DNA of 64,000 bases, taken from contig CANMNN010000008.1 in NCBI GenBank assembly GCA_947499305.1, positions 1-64,000 of the forward strand. Reading direction: 5' to 3'. Positions 18,442 to 28,208 of the stretch are shown piece by piece. The notes under the pieces were generated by a model that saw nothing but the letters and a program-made list of their open reading frames with translations, was not told the origin of the DNA and searched no databases. Position 1 is the stretch's first letter. Each line of letters starts with the position of its first letter. Made by a program: the position numbers and the translations under genes. This DNA is from an uncultured Arenicella sp. Lineage in GTDB: Bacteria > Pseudomonadota > Gammaproteobacteria > Arenicellales > Arenicellaceae.

Positions 18442-19125
18442 CTAATGACTGATACCACAATGTTTTTGGACCCAACTTGCGAGCGCATCACGGTCTAGGA
18501 AATTAATTTTTCCGTACCCCAGTTCAATCAACCCAATCGAAACCAGCTGCTTCAATGCCTTACCCAGCGACACTCGAGTCACTCCAAGCGAATACGCCAA
18601 ATCCGATTGCTTGATAATCAAACTGTTGGCGCCGCCTAGGGTATACGACATGGTCAATAAGATTTTTGCGGTTCGCTCTAATATTGGTAAGCGCCTCAGA
18701 GCATCTAGGGTCTCAAGCAGGATATGAGTACGGGTGAGCGTAGTCTTCAAAAGCGCCCGCGAAATGCTTGATTCACGCTCATAGAGTGCATCAAATTTAG
18801 GCTTCGATATTTGATAAATCTGTGACTCGCCAATTGACGATATGTCATGGGTTCTGGGCAGGTCTGTAAACAGAGTGAACTCGCCAAAGCATTCTCCTTG
18901 CCCTAATGCGGCCGCCATGACAAAGGTACCATCGATACCATTAACTCCGACATGTGCCGCTCCTGAGTGCACTATTGAAAGCCCGGGCTTGGGCTCACCA
19001 CGGGTATGAATAAGTTGTCCATTAGAATACTTTACTAATATCGACAGACTTAGTAATTCTTCTGACACTCTAGGTGGTAGCAAGCCTAAGAATGGCGTTG
19101 CATCAATATCAATTAGACTCAACAA
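18442..19125 (-). CDS. Crp/Fnr-family transcriptional regulator
   Basis: This 227-residue regulator has an N-terminal cyclic-nucleotide-binding beta-roll (about 25-115, GECFGEFTLF at about 76) and a C-terminal winged helix-turn-helix (about 150-220, SDLAYSLGVTRVSLGKALKQL). No FNR-type N-terminal cysteine cluster is present, so the effector is not an Fe-S cluster of that type; the cAMP-contacting residues are only partly recognisable. It stands next to the divergent fatty acid hydroxylase gene and may regulate it. Confidence 0.85.
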   Translation of the reverse strand: MLSLIDIDATPFLGLLPPRVSEELLSLSILVKYSNGQLIHTRGEPKPGLSIVHSGAAHVGVNGIDGTFVMAAALGQGECFGEFTLFTDLPRTHDISSIGESQIYQISKPKFDALYERESSISRALLKTTLTRTHILLETLDALRRLPILERTAKILLTMSYTLGGANSLIIKQSDLAYSLGVTRVSLGKALKQLVSIGLIELGYGKINFLDRDALASWVQKHCGISH

Positions 19126-19211
19126 AACATGGTAAATGTATAATATTTAGCATTTATTCTCAATGTACACCGGTAAGCTTAAGTCATTATTGAATAGAAT
19201 AGGTTATTGAA

Positions 19212-20036
19212 ATGAAACCCGAACTTATCGTCATTCTTTGCATCTTCTTTGGTTTTATTGCGCTCGAAATATTGTTTACCGGCTTCTTTTCTAAGAAAAA
19301 TCAAACCCGTGATGATGCGACGGTAGAAATTATCGGCACTTTGATGCTCACCATTATTACTCAACCGATTGTTCTAGTGGGGGGCTTTACTCTAGCGTCG
19401 TTCATTGCACCACAGTCAGCAGGCATGTTGGAGAGCTGGCACTTTCTAGCGGTATTTGGCTTGTTTTTAATCTTTGATGATATGAGCCAATACTGGTGGC
19501 ACCGAATTTCTCACATGGTCCCCTGGTTGTACAAATTACATAGGCCCCATCACAACGCCGAATATCTCTCGATTAGAGTTGTTTACCGTAACAATATTTT
19601 CTACTACTTCTTAATGCCAGGCTTATGGTTCTCAGGTGCTCTAATTTACCTCGGGGGCGGTTGGGTATATGCTTTTTACATCGTCATTAAGATGACTGTT
19701 ATTTTCGGTGCGCACAGCGACGTTCGCTGGGACGCGCCTCTATACAAAATCAAATGGCTTTCGCCAATAATGTGGGTAATCGAGCGCACCATCTCTACAC
19801 CGGCGACTCACAGCGCACACCACGGTAAACATGCTAGCGACGGCGTCACAAATTACAAAGGTAACTTTGGCAACCTATTGTTCTTTTGGGACGTATTGTT
19901 CGGCACCGCAAAAATAACGCGCCGATACCCTGAAGAAATGGGCGTCGAGAACCTACCTGAAACAACTGCGGCGGAGCAGCTTATTTGGCCGTTGGTTAAT
20001 GTAACGCCAATGCCTGTTGCGAAAACCGAAGACTAA
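19212..20036 (+). CDS. sterol desaturase/fatty acid hydroxylase family membrane protein
   Basis: A 274-residue di-iron membrane oxygenase-like protein. It has four hydrophobic stretches and the histidine clusters WWHRISH, HRPHH and HSAHHGKH, which together make the di-iron centre of the family. Substrates in the family include sterols, carotenoids, fatty acids and ether lipids; this one cannot be assigned. Its last codons begin a 15-bp tandem repeat that continues past the stop. Confidence 0.85.
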   Translation: MKPELIVILCIFFGFIALEILFTGFFSKKNQTRDDATVEIIGTLMLTIITQPIVLVGGFTLASFIAPQSAGMLESWHFLAVFGLFLIFDDMSQYWWHRISHMVPWLYKLHRPHHNAEYLSIRVVYRNNIFYYFLMPGLWFSGALIYLGGGWVYAFYIVIKMTVIFGAHSDVRWDAPLYKIKWLSPIMWVIERTISTPATHSAHHGKHASDGVTNYKGNFGNLLFFWDVLFGTAKITRRYPEEMGVENLPETTAAEQLIWPLVNVTPMPVAKTED

Positions 20037-20096
20037 ACCCCAGAAGACTAAATCTCTGAAGATTTAATCCCTTAAGACTTAACCCCTAAAGAATTC
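20028..20096 (+). repeat. 15-bp tandem repeat spanning the hydroxylase stop codon
   Basis: Four and a half diverged copies of a 15-bp unit: GAAGACTAAACCCCA (20028-20042), GAAGACTAAATCTCT (20043-20057), GAAGATTTAATCCCT (20058-20072), TAAGACTTAACCCCT (20073-20087), then AAAGAATTC. The first copy contains the gene's last two codons and its stop. The frame is preserved (15 = 5 codons), so each copy carries or once carried a stop codon. Confidence 0.8.
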
Positions 20097-20134
20097 GCCC
20101 ACTCAGCTCTCGCAACAATATAGACGGCCAGCGT

Positions 20135-21235
20135 TTAGGCCGCCGACGCTCGCTCTTGTTGGCGCTGATAGTACTGGCCAAAACGATTATTGATAAAATC
20201 ATCAAACAAAACGTCTTCTTGTTTGATGAAACCGCGCTGAGGCAGCTTACCTTCGGCCATCAAATCCAGCACGCCACAAATACCGGCGGCTGTGGTAATT
20301 TGGATGGCACTCCAGAGTCGACCGTTAATGGTTTCACTATATACTTTATTGGCGTACGTCTCTTGAACCAGCTGGCCATTCTTCATACCGCTAACGCTGA
20401 TAAAAACTAACACAACATCTTGATATGTGAGCGGTAGGGAGTTCTCAAAAATTTCTTTTAGTAAGGGGCGGTTATCCATCAAACGAAGGTCTTGAAGCAA
20501 CATCTTCATGATGTCTCTATGACCAGGATAGCGCACCGTGCGGTAATTAAGATTACGCACTTTGCCGTCTAGCGTATCGCATAATGTCCCTAAGCCTCCA
20601 GAGGTATTAAATGCCTCGTATACAACACCGTCTAATGAGAAACTCTCGAGTTCTTCAAGCGGCGGAACTTGCATTAGCTCGCCTTCAACAATGGCTTCGC
20701 AGGGATTACAGTACTCGTTAATCAAGCCATCTGTAGACCAAGTTAGATTGTACTTAAGACCATTGGACGGATACTTTGGCAATGCCCCAACGCGCATATG
20801 AACGTTATGGAGTTCGTCAAATTGCTTGGCTAAATCATAAGCCGCAATTGTAATAAAACCGGGTGCTAATCCGCATTGTGGCATCAAGGCGCCTTTCGCG
20901 TCTTTCGCTAACTCTTTAACTAAATTCGTGCAAGCTACATCTTCTGTCAGATCAAAGTAATGCACACCAGCCGCTGCAGCCGCTTGAGCTACATACTTCG
21001 TGATGTCAAAAGGGCAAGCGCTCAAAGCGGCAAATTTACCTTCCAAAGCTGCATCAAGCGCCGCTTTGTCGGTAACATCTAAACGCAAGGTACTTAAATT
21101 TTTATGCTGGCCTAATCTCGCTAAGTTTTCCTCACTCATGTCAGCTACCGTAAGATGATAGTCGCCACAACTAGTAAGTAATTCGGTAATAATCGCGCCG
21201 ATTTTGCCCGACCCTAATAGCAGTACATTCTTCAT
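20135..21235 (-). CDS. saccharopine dehydrogenase-like oxidoreductase
   Basis: This 366-residue protein has an N-terminal Rossmann fold (LLGSGKIGA at 5-13, ending in the NADP-type acidic/Ser region VADMSEEN) and a substrate domain of the saccharopine dehydrogenase C-terminal type (CGLAPGFITI, about 140-150). Family members handle imino adducts of amino acids such as saccharopine and carboxynorspermidine. Divergent partners are an MFS exporter and an Lrp-type regulator, so an amino-acid-related role is likely. The exact substrate is unknown. Confidence 0.75.
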   Translation of the reverse strand: MKNVLLLGSGKIGAIITELLTSCGDYHLTVADMSEENLARLGQHKNLSTLRLDVTDKAALDAALEGKFAALSACPFDITKYVAQAAAAAGVHYFDLTEDVACTNLVKELAKDAKGALMPQCGLAPGFITIAAYDLAKQFDELHNVHMRVGALPKYPSNGLKYNLTWSTDGLINEYCNPCEAIVEGELMQVPPLEELESFSLDGVVYEAFNTSGGLGTLCDTLDGKVRNLNYRTVRYPGHRDIMKMLLQDLRLMDNRPLLKEIFENSLPLTYQDVVLVFISVSGMKNGQLVQETYANKVYSETINGRLWSAIQITTAAGICGVLDLMAEGKLPQRGFIKQEDVLFDDFINNRFGQYYQRQQERASAA

Positions 21236-21411
21236 GCTTCACTCTCTTCTAAATCTTGTATTGGTGATTAACCACTCAAGCTTATTTGCCTTATCGAAGT
21301 ATTTGTAGAGCCTAAATGTCCATATTGATATATTAATTTAGTCAAAATGACGGTATTTAATGCATAATGACCCATTCAAGTGAAAAATAGCCAGTCTAGC
21401 TCTCTTATCCG

Positions 21412-22620
21412 ATGAACCGTCATTCTAATCAAGCGAAAATCACCTTCGCATTACTAGTCTGTGGCACCGTACTTGGCCTCGCCGGTATCGATTTAGTATT
21501 GCCTGCGATTCCTAGTTTGCCAAACAGTATTGTTGGCACGCTAGAAAACGCACAATTGGTGCTGGCCACCTTTGCTGCCGGCACCGCGATAGGCTTATTA
21601 GTGTTTGGAGAACTGGGAGCGCGCTTCAAACAAGGCAGTTTATTAGTTGCCGCTTTATTGCTCTACGCCTTACTCTCATATTTGGCCACTCAAGTTAATT
21701 CAATCCAACAGCTGATCTGGGTTCGCTTCTTTCAGGGCTTTGCCTCATCGGCACCCGCGGTGTTTGCGCCTGGAATGATCCGCGCTATGTTTAGTCAACG
21801 CGGCGCCCTAAAGGCTATTGGCGCTATGGGAAGTATCGAATCTTTAACGCCCGCATTTGCACCTGTGGTAGGCGCATGGCTACTCAGCTTTTCGGATTGG
21901 CGCGCATCATTCTACTTGACCTCGGCTCTAGCAACGGCACTGGGTCTCGGCGTTCTGTTTTTCGGACGTGGTTTAATTAATAAACATTCGACGCTCGAAC
22001 CCGATAGTGAACGGTCCCAAGAGAGCTACCGGTCCTTATTTTCGAATCGTGAATTTATGCGTCAGGGTTTAAGCCATGCGTGCACGCTTGGTGGCTTATT
22101 GGTGTTCGTATTTGGCGCGCCTACAGTGATTACCATGAGCATGAACTCCGAGCTATCTAGCTTTGTGGTAATGCAAATAATCGGTATTAGCTTATTTATT
22201 ATCAGCGCCAACTTAAGTGACCGACTTGTCGCACGTTTTGGTAGTGAGGCAATGATTCTATTCGGCTCCTCACTCACGGCGTTAGGCTGCTTATTGATAT
22301 TACTCTTTTCAATAGTCGGCGACGGTGATCCAAAGTGGTTATGGTTACTGTTTGCTCCGGTCAATCTTGGCTTGGGTTTGCGTGGCCCACCAGGTTTTTA
22401 CCAAGCGGTTGTTGCTGCTGGCGATAATGACTCACGAGGCGCAGCGCTGCTCATTCTATTTATCTTAGGGTTCGCAGCAATTGGCACCGCAGTCGTATCA
22501 CCTTTTATCAGCCAAGGATTAATCGTACTCGGCATCGCTGCCTCAACAGTCGCATGCAGCTCAGTACTCATTCTACTGATTTTAAAAGCACCTCATCACG
22601 AGCAGGACCAAACAGCATGA
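21412..22620 (+). CDS. MFS transporter, Bcr/CflA-like
   Basis: This 402-residue protein has about 12 hydrophobic segments and a short central cytoplasmic loop (about 180-200). The N-terminal DLVLPAIPSLP and the motif GELGARF after TM2 match the drug:H+ antiporter (DHA1) group that includes Bcr. The export substrate is unknown. The stop overlaps the start of the following Lrp-family gene (ATGA), so the two are translationally coupled. Confidence 0.82.
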   Translation: MNRHSNQAKITFALLVCGTVLGLAGIDLVLPAIPSLPNSIVGTLENAQLVLATFAAGTAIGLLVFGELGARFKQGSLLVAALLLYALLSYLATQVNSIQQLIWVRFFQGFASSAPAVFAPGMIRAMFSQRGALKAIGAMGSIESLTPAFAPVVGAWLLSFSDWRASFYLTSALATALGLGVLFFGRGLINKHSTLEPDSERSQESYRSLFSNREFMRQGLSHACTLGGLLVFVFGAPTVITMSMNSELSSFVVMQIIGISLFIISANLSDRLVARFGSEAMILFGSSLTALGCLLILLFSIVGDGDPKWLWLLFAPVNLGLGLRGPPGFYQAVVAAGDNDSRGAALLILFILGFAAIGTAVVSPFISQGLIVLGIAASTVACSSVLILLILKAPHHEQDQTA

Positions 22621-23048
22621 TTATCGACGGAAAAGACAAACAACTCATCGCCTTGCTCAGCACCAACTCGCGGGAAAGTACCGCCAACTTAGCACGCCTG
22701 CTAGGCATGTCACGCACGACGGTTACTAGCCGAATCGAGCGCTTAGAAAAACGCGGCATCATCACTGGTTACACAGTGCAATTCAGCGAAGACTATGAAC
22801 GAGGTCGAATTCAGGCTCAGGTGATGATCAGCTCAGACCCAAAATCGTCCGCGCACATAGTACGATCACTTAAAGACATTTCAGCTGTACGCGCTTTGCA
22901 CGCAGTTAATGGCATCTACGAAATGCTGGCAATTATCAGCGCCGAATCCACCCAGCATTTAGATCAAGTCTTAGACCAAATCGGTAATATCAAAGGGATT
23001 AGCAAAACCACGTCGTCGATTATATTGTCCACTAAATTTTCTCGATAA
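22617..23048 (+). CDS. Lrp/AsnC-family transcriptional regulator
   Basis: A 143-residue regulator with an N-terminal helix-turn-helix (DKQLIALLSTNSRESTANLARLL then SRTTVTSRIERLE) and a C-terminal RAM ligand-binding domain. The ATG at 22617 overlaps the MFS stop as ATGA; the open frame continues upstream to 22554, but that part lies inside the transporter gene. Lrp-type regulators commonly control a neighbouring amino-acid exporter or enzyme, here plausibly the MFS gene and the divergent saccharopine dehydrogenase-like gene. Confidence 0.87.
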   Translation: MIIDGKDKQLIALLSTNSRESTANLARLLGMSRTTVTSRIERLEKRGIITGYTVQFSEDYERGRIQAQVMISSDPKSSAHIVRSLKDISAVRALHAVNGIYEMLAIISAESTQHLDQVLDQIGNIKGISKTTSSIILSTKFSR

Positions 23049-23053
23049 AGCTG

Positions 23054-23956
23054 ATGACTGGATTACACCAATTTCCAATCCAAGCACGTTGGTTTTTATT
23101 GCTGTGGTTTGTGCCTCAATTTTATGACCCCAGCCAGCTCTTGGTTGATCTCTACTTAGCTGATAAATTCTTTCCAGAATCACTCTATAGCGATGAGTCT
23201 TACCTAATACCAGAATACTTTTTCAACTTCTCCTATCGTTTTTATAACGCGACGCGCATTCTTCTTGTGCTAGCGTTTTGTTTTCTAATAACCGGTACCT
23301 CAGTGCGCCCGTTTTTAAGACCGTTTGAATCTAGACTCTTAGTCCCCGGCATAGAAGTGACGGCATTTACCTATTTTGCTTCAGGCGCTTTGGTCTATCT
23401 TTGCTTCTTTCCATTGTCATTTTTAACACCAAACTTTGTTCAATTCTGGCTAATTGAATTACCAGACATAATCCATCGAGTAAATGGCGAACTAAAGTTC
23501 TGGCCTAACTTTCTATCGCTCGTAAGCCTGAGCGTGCTCGCGCCCATCACCGAAGAATTCATATTTCGTGGAGTTTTGCTGCAACGCTGGGGCTCTAAGT
23601 ACAATAGTGAAATCGCAATACTTTTGAGCTCAGCAGTCTTTGCTTCATTACACACTGATCCATTCGGTGCATTTATTTTTGCTTTGTTAATGTGTTTATT
23701 GACTGTTCGCTCGGGCAGTCTCATTTTGCCTATACTTTGTCATTCGCTCTACAACGGCAGCATCTGGATACTAGAGCTATTATTCGAAATAGCGACCCCT
23801 GAGGCGCCGCGCTATAGCATGGCCGATTTTCACAACGAATGGCCTTGGGCAATACTATTCTGCACCATTTCAGCTTGCTGGGCTTTAAGGCTAAAGGGCT
23901 TGCTTCCCGCCTTTTCTAACTGGAAAATTCCAGTGCTTTACACCCAGAACAAGTGA
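23054..23956 (+). CDS. CPBP-family intramembrane glutamic protease
   Basis: A 300-residue protein with about eight hydrophobic segments. The catalytic pair appears as TEEFIFRGVL (EExxxR, about 165-174) and a later ASLHTDP (His, about 197), then LPILCHSLYN. These are the motifs of the CPBP (Abi/Rce1) intramembrane proteases, which trim prenylated or membrane proteins in some hosts and confer bacteriocin immunity in others. It starts five bases after the Lrp-family gene. Confidence 0.83.
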   Translation: MTGLHQFPIQARWFLLLWFVPQFYDPSQLLVDLYLADKFFPESLYSDESYLIPEYFFNFSYRFYNATRILLVLAFCFLITGTSVRPFLRPFESRLLVPGIEVTAFTYFASGALVYLCFFPLSFLTPNFVQFWLIELPDIIHRVNGELKFWPNFLSLVSLSVLAPITEEFIFRGVLLQRWGSKYNSEIAILLSSAVFASLHTDPFGAFIFALLMCLLTVRSGSLILPILCHSLYNGSIWILELLFEIATPEAPRYSMADFHNEWPWAILFCTISACWALRLKGLLPAFSNWKIPVLYTQNK

Positions 23957-24021
23957 AATCGGGGCAGGTTGATAAAATATTATTACGCAAATATGCCAAC
24001 GCTTAAGGTAAAATCTCATAT

Positions 24022-24840
24022 ATGAACTTTATCAAAAAATTAGAAAATGCGTGGGCAAGCAGTGATTCATTGCTGTGTGTCGGTCTTGATCCAAACTGGC
24101 AAAAAATACCCGAGCATTTAAAAACCCTGCCTGAACCAATCTTTGAGTTTTGCAAAGCAATTGTCGATGCCACACATGATTTGGTATGCGCTTATAAGCC
24201 ACAAATCGCCTATTTCGCTGGCTTACAAGCCGAAGATCAGCTTGAAAAAACGTTGAATTACATTCGAGAAACATACCCGCACATCCCGATAATTCTGGAC
24301 TCAAAGCGCGGAGATATCGGCAGCACAGCGGAAATGTACGCCGTTGAGGCCTTTGATCGCTATCAGGCTGACGCGGTAACCGTGAACCCTTATATGGGGC
24401 AGGACTCAGCTCAACCATTTCTTGATCGCGCTGACAAAGGCACTATTTTGCTATGTCGCACGTCAAACCCGGGAGCCGGCGATATTCAAGACCTCGAGAT
24501 TGATGGCCAACCAATCTATGAAAAAGTCGCAAGCATGATTACGCAGACCTGGAACAGCAATAACAATTGTTGCTTAGTAGTAGGTGCAACCTGGCCTCAG
24601 CAAATGGCGAAACTTAGAAAGATATCAGGCAATATACCTTTTTTGGTTCCTGGTGTTGGCGCCCAAGGCGGTGATGTCGAAGCGTTGGTTAAAGCGGGCC
24701 AAACAAGTGATGGGAAAGGCTTGATGATTAACAGCTCACGAGGCGTTATCTACGCGAGCGGCGACACCAACTTTGCGATGGCGGCGCGAAAAATTGCGCT
24801 CGAAACTCGCGACCTCATCAATCTACATAGAAATAAGTAA
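24022..24840 (+). CDS. pyrF: orotidine-5'-phosphate decarboxylase, type 2
   Basis: A 272-residue enzyme that decarboxylates OMP to UMP, the last step of de novo pyrimidine synthesis. It contains CVGLDPNW, the catalytic [10 protein letters not shown] (about 93-102) and VNPYMGQDS. Length and motif order are those of the type 2 (PyrF_2) enzymes found in mycobacteria, myxobacteria and some proteobacteria, longer than the 245-residue E. coli form. It is followed after three bases by the SWIM-domain gene. Confidence 0.93.
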   Translation: MNFIKKLENAWASSDSLLCVGLDPNWQKIPEHLKTLPEPIFEFCKAIVDATHDLVCAYKPQIAYFAGLQAEDQLEKTLNYIRETYPHIPIILDSKRGDIGSTAEMYAVEAFDRYQADAVTVNPYMGQDSAQPFLDRADKGTILLCRTSNPGAGDIQDLEIDGQPIYEKVASMITQTWNSNNNCCLVVGATWPQQMAKLRKISGNIPFLVPGVGAQGGDVEALVKAGQTSDGKGLMINSSRGVIYASGDTNFAMAARKIALETRDLINLHRNK

Positions 24841-24843
24841 CGA

Positions 24844-26562
24844 ATGAAAAGCCTGTCAGAATCAGTTATTAAAACACTGGCAGGCGAAGCTGCGTATGAG
24901 CGTGGTTTAGAGTATTACAATGACGGGCGCGTTGCGCCTCTAGATATCAATAACACCATTATCACAGCGCGCGTTGATGGTGACTCTAAACACTACATAG
25001 TTACCCTAAATCATACAGCCAAGGTGTTCGATGGTTCGTGCACTTGCCCAGCATCTGATAATTTTGATTTTTGTAAACATTGTGCCGCGGTTGGTCTCGC
25101 CTACTATTATCAAACCCAGACCAATCTTGAGATGGCCGATGCGAGCGCGGTCGATACCATCGATCTATATCTCAATACTTTCACCAAACCACAACTTGTT
25201 GATGAGTTATTTACTCTCATCAACGCTGACCAAAGCTTACTTGATCACTGGCAGCTGCGAGCCGAAATCGCGGGCGGTAATTTATCCAGCAAAGACCTAC
25301 GTAAGCGTATTACACAGGCGATTCCCTTTAAACCTTCTGGTTTATGGCGCCCTCAAGAGGTAGCCAACTATTTTTACGAAGCGCAGCTTTCACTAAAGAC
25401 ACTTGAGCAAGCGATCTTAGCGCTAGATGCGCGTAATTCGATTAAACTTGTTATTTACGCAATCGAACGTCTGGAAAAGTCGCTACAGAATATCGACGAC
25501 CGAGCCGAGCATCGTAGCGATCTGCAAACGCAGTTAAAGGCTTGGTTTCATAAAGTATTAGGCTCTCAAGAATGGCAGAAGAATGAGCGTGTAAACATTT
25601 TGAGCGAGCTTATTCTCGATGAAAAATACACGTATGAACTTCTTAATCTGCCTAATGGCGTTCTGGATTTAATCAGCAACAAAGAAAGTGAAGATATACT
25701 TGAGACGATCGCTAAAGCGTGGTCTAAAATGCCTCCACCGAGTGCTCAATCCAGCGATCAGCACGGCTTATATTCTCAGCTAGAAGCATTACTACTTGAA
25801 GATGCACGCTTACTGAACAACAAAAGCCGCGAGCTAGAAATACTCGCTAAAGGTGCGGTCGACACCGATCGATGCTTGAAGCTTGTCGAAAAATGCATTC
25901 TTTATAAACGCTTAGATGAAGCTCAAAAATGGCTGGAGTACGCTAGCCAAGTTCAAGCTCTACGCAGCCATGACGTTACCGCAATTGAAACTCAGCAAAT
26001 TGAGCTTTGGTTGGCACAAGGCGAATACGACCAGGCACTCAAAGCGCAATGGTCAAGGTTTGAGGAAAGTGAAGACCCTAACTCGCTAAAAGAAGTTTAT
26101 CAAACGGCCGAGAAGATTCATCAAGAGCGCGCTTATCTGCAAGATGGCATTCGCTATTTGAGCTCGAAAATTGAACCTAGGCAAGACACTCCGCGTAATC
26201 GACAACGAGTTGAAAACTTAATAGCAGTCTACCTCGGGCACAATATTATCGATGATGCGATCGCTTTAGCTAGCCAGCACAAGGTACACCCAAGTTCACT
26301 AATGGCAATCGTTAACGCCGCGCCGAGACAAAGCGAGAAGACCTGCACGCTGGCAGAAAGAGCGGTGAATAACTTGGTCAATTTGAACAGCAATGAGACC
26401 AATGATAGAGCCATTTGGTTTTTGCATAAACTTTACTCTAAGGTAAAAGAAAGTGACCGAGTAAAGCTTAAGAATGTGATCAACAAGGTCTATGCGAAGC
26501 CCGAAAACAAGCGTAAAACGGCCTTCGTGAAACAGCTGAAAGGGACTTTCGATTTTATCTAG
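24844..26562 (+). CDS. SWIM zinc-finger protein with helical repeat region
   Basis: This 572-residue protein has a SWIM finger at about residues 45-80, with CTCPASDNFDFCKHCAAV giving CxC and CxxC/H ligands. The rest is helical and rich in short paired helices of TPR-like character. SWIM proteins bind nucleic acids or partner proteins, often beside SNF2 helicases; none is found here. It is likely co-transcribed with pyrF. The stop TAG overlaps the stop of the convergent gene by four bases. Confidence 0.78.
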   Translation: MKSLSESVIKTLAGEAAYERGLEYYNDGRVAPLDINNTIITARVDGDSKHYIVTLNHTAKVFDGSCTCPASDNFDFCKHCAAVGLAYYYQTQTNLEMADASAVDTIDLYLNTFTKPQLVDELFTLINADQSLLDHWQLRAEIAGGNLSSKDLRKRITQAIPFKPSGLWRPQEVANYFYEAQLSLKTLEQAILALDARNSIKLVIYAIERLEKSLQNIDDRAEHRSDLQTQLKAWFHKVLGSQEWQKNERVNILSELILDEKYTYELLNLPNGVLDLISNKESEDILETIAKAWSKMPPPSAQSSDQHGLYSQLEALLLEDARLLNNKSRELEILAKGAVDTDRCLKLVEKCILYKRLDEAQKWLEYASQVQALRSHDVTAIETQQIELWLAQGEYDQALKAQWSRFEESEDPNSLKEVYQTAEKIHQERAYLQDGIRYLSSKIEPRQDTPRNRQRVENLIAVYLGHNIIDDAIALASQHKVHPSSLMAIVNAAPRQSEKTCTLAERAVNNLVNLNSNETNDRAIWFLHKLYSKVKESDRVKLKNVINKVYAKPENKRKTAFVKQLKGTFDFI

Positions 26563-26987
26563 CCGAAGATGCTCGTAAATACAAAAAACATCATTGTCGT
26601 TCCTGCGATAGCAGATGTAAGCCAACCAGTATTTCGTGATTTTAACCAACCTGATAACCCAATACTGGTAATTAAACTCATTACGCCAACACCATAGCCG
26701 ATAATCATAGTACTCCATAGCATCCAGATTTGTGATGAATCGGCCATAAAAGCTTCAGGCAAATCGGGGTGTAAAGCCACGCTTAGTCTTAAAGAGGCGA
26801 TCACCGATGTTAGTAAACTGCACGCCGCTAATGCTGAGGTGCCAACTATCCAATTGACCGACTTACTCGACGATGAGAAAACCACAATCGTGACCAGTAT
26901 TGTCACTGATACTCCGCCCAAAAAGACGCCGACTAGTGACATTTGCTCAGCCGCAGCGAGGGCGTAGGTGGATTTTAGTTCTGGCAT
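26559..26987 (-). CDS. four-TM membrane protein of unknown function
   Basis: A 142-residue protein with four hydrophobic segments (about 18-37, 43-65, 88-108 and 118-140) and almost no soluble part. I recognise no family. The stop overlaps the convergent SWIM-protein stop through a CTAG palindrome. It could be a small inner-membrane protein related to DUF families of unknown role. There is no clear operon partner: the next minus-strand gene upstream starts more than 1 kb away, and the deacetylase reads in the same direction with an 85-base gap between them. Confidence 0.6.
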   Translation of the reverse strand: MPELKSTYALAAAEQMSLVGVFLGGVSVTILVTIVVFSSSSKSVNWIVGTSALAACSLLTSVIASLRLSVALHPDLPEAFMADSSQIWMLWSTMIIGYGVGVMSLITSIGLSGWLKSRNTGWLTSAIAGTTMMFFVFTSIFG

Positions 26988-27072
26988 AAGTCTAAAAACA
27001 GTGTGTTTGCTAAAGAAGTAATAGAGATTAGAGCAATTTCAGCGACGAGTAAAATACTCAAAGACCAACTCA

Positions 27073-28023
27073 CTATTCGAGGTTTTCTATAACACCATAC
27101 TTGATGATTTGCTCATCTAAAAACTGCTCATCCTCAGCGGCTGATACCAAATCTCTAAACTCGAAGCCCTGAGAGCGCGCTATCGCAGCGACTCGCCCTT
27201 GATTGTTAAAGTTAAGCTTCTCAGGCTCTTCTATCTTCGCGATTGGATCGGTGTAAGCCTCGGCAGGCGAAATTATATTCCAGCCTTTGTTCTTCAACAT
27301 CGAAATTAAGTCTCCTAAAAATAAAGCCGCCAGCTCATTCTCATGCAATAGAAGTACATGTTTCGGAGAGCGCCCTAGACTCTTCTTAGCGATGTTGTCG
27401 TAAAAAATGATCGCATCCCAGAGTGTACCCAAATAGAGCCTCCTCAACCGCTCGATATCAAGCGAATGACCCTCTTTATAGGCACTTCGAGCTTTTGAGT
27501 TGATATACCAATCATAATTGTCGACAGTGACATAACCAACTTTATAGTCCAATTCAGAAAATGCCGCATGAACCGCTCGACGCTTAGCTAGGCTATTACC
27601 GTGATGTAAAAAGGGAAAGCGATAAAACTTAACAACATTATCGTATTCCTTTAGCAATAAATGAGATTTGTAAAAATCACTCAAATAATCGACCGCGTCT
27701 ATTTTGTTTAGAGATTGATGCGAGTGACTATGGCTAGCGAGATGAAATCCGGCGTCGGCGTACTGCTGTAATCGCTGTTTTCCATCACTGCCGATGTTGC
27801 CGGTAGTTACAAAAAAGAAAGCGCCGGGAACATCGGCATCTTTAAGGTGCTTAATGATCATGTCGGTCTTTTTCGTACCGCTGATCCAGGCACTACCCGA
27901 CATTGGCGCATCGTCAAATGTAAGCGCAATCTCGCCCGCTGAGACTGGCACTGCATTCAAAGCAATAGCGATTAACAACAAGCGACCAAGGTTGTGAGTC
28001 CGTTTGAAAATTTTCATTGTCAT
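27073..28023 (-). CDS. secreted polysaccharide deacetylase-family protein
   Basis: This 316-residue protein has a signal peptide (about 1-29, cleavage after VSA) and a NodB-like domain. It has the metal site TFDD (about 34-38), the HSHSH histidine pair (about 98-102), YRFPFLHHGN and the late LLLHEN. The family removes acetyl or formyl groups from chitin-like sugars, peptidoglycan or related polymers. A second Met two codons downstream is an alternative start. The C-terminal 60 residues after the barrel are not recognised. Confidence 0.83.
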   Translation of the reverse strand: MTMKIFKRTHNLGRLLLIAIALNAVPVSAGEIALTFDDAPMSGSAWISGTKKTDMIIKHLKDADVPGAFFFVTTGNIGSDGKQRLQQYADAGFHLASHSHSHQSLNKIDAVDYLSDFYKSHLLLKEYDNVVKFYRFPFLHHGNSLAKRRAVHAAFSELDYKVGYVTVDNYDWYINSKARSAYKEGHSLDIERLRRLYLGTLWDAIIFYDNIAKKSLGRSPKHVLLLHENELAALFLGDLISMLKNKGWNIISPAEAYTDPIAKIEEPEKLNFNNQGRVAAIARSQGFEFRDLVSAAEDEQFLDEQIIKYGVIENLE

Positions 28024-28127
28024 GCTCTCTACTTAAGCTCAAATTAGATCGATCACTATATCGATAGCACACAAGCTGTACGTGTGGATTCTATGAAGTT
28101 CCTGCGAAGAAGGCTCAAAACAAAAAA

Positions 28128-28156
28128 GGCGCCGACCAACAGAGTCAGTCGGCGCC
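28128..28156 (-). terminator. Rho-independent terminator of the small secreted protein gene
   Basis: GGCGCCGAC (28128-28136) pairs perfectly with GTCGGCGCC (28148-28156). On the minus strand it is followed by a run of six T, about 50 bases past the stop at 28209. Confidence 0.9.
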
Positions 28157-28208
28157 CTCAGACTCCCTTGCGGGATGGGGGATATAAATAAATGCCAATT
28201 AAATTTGC

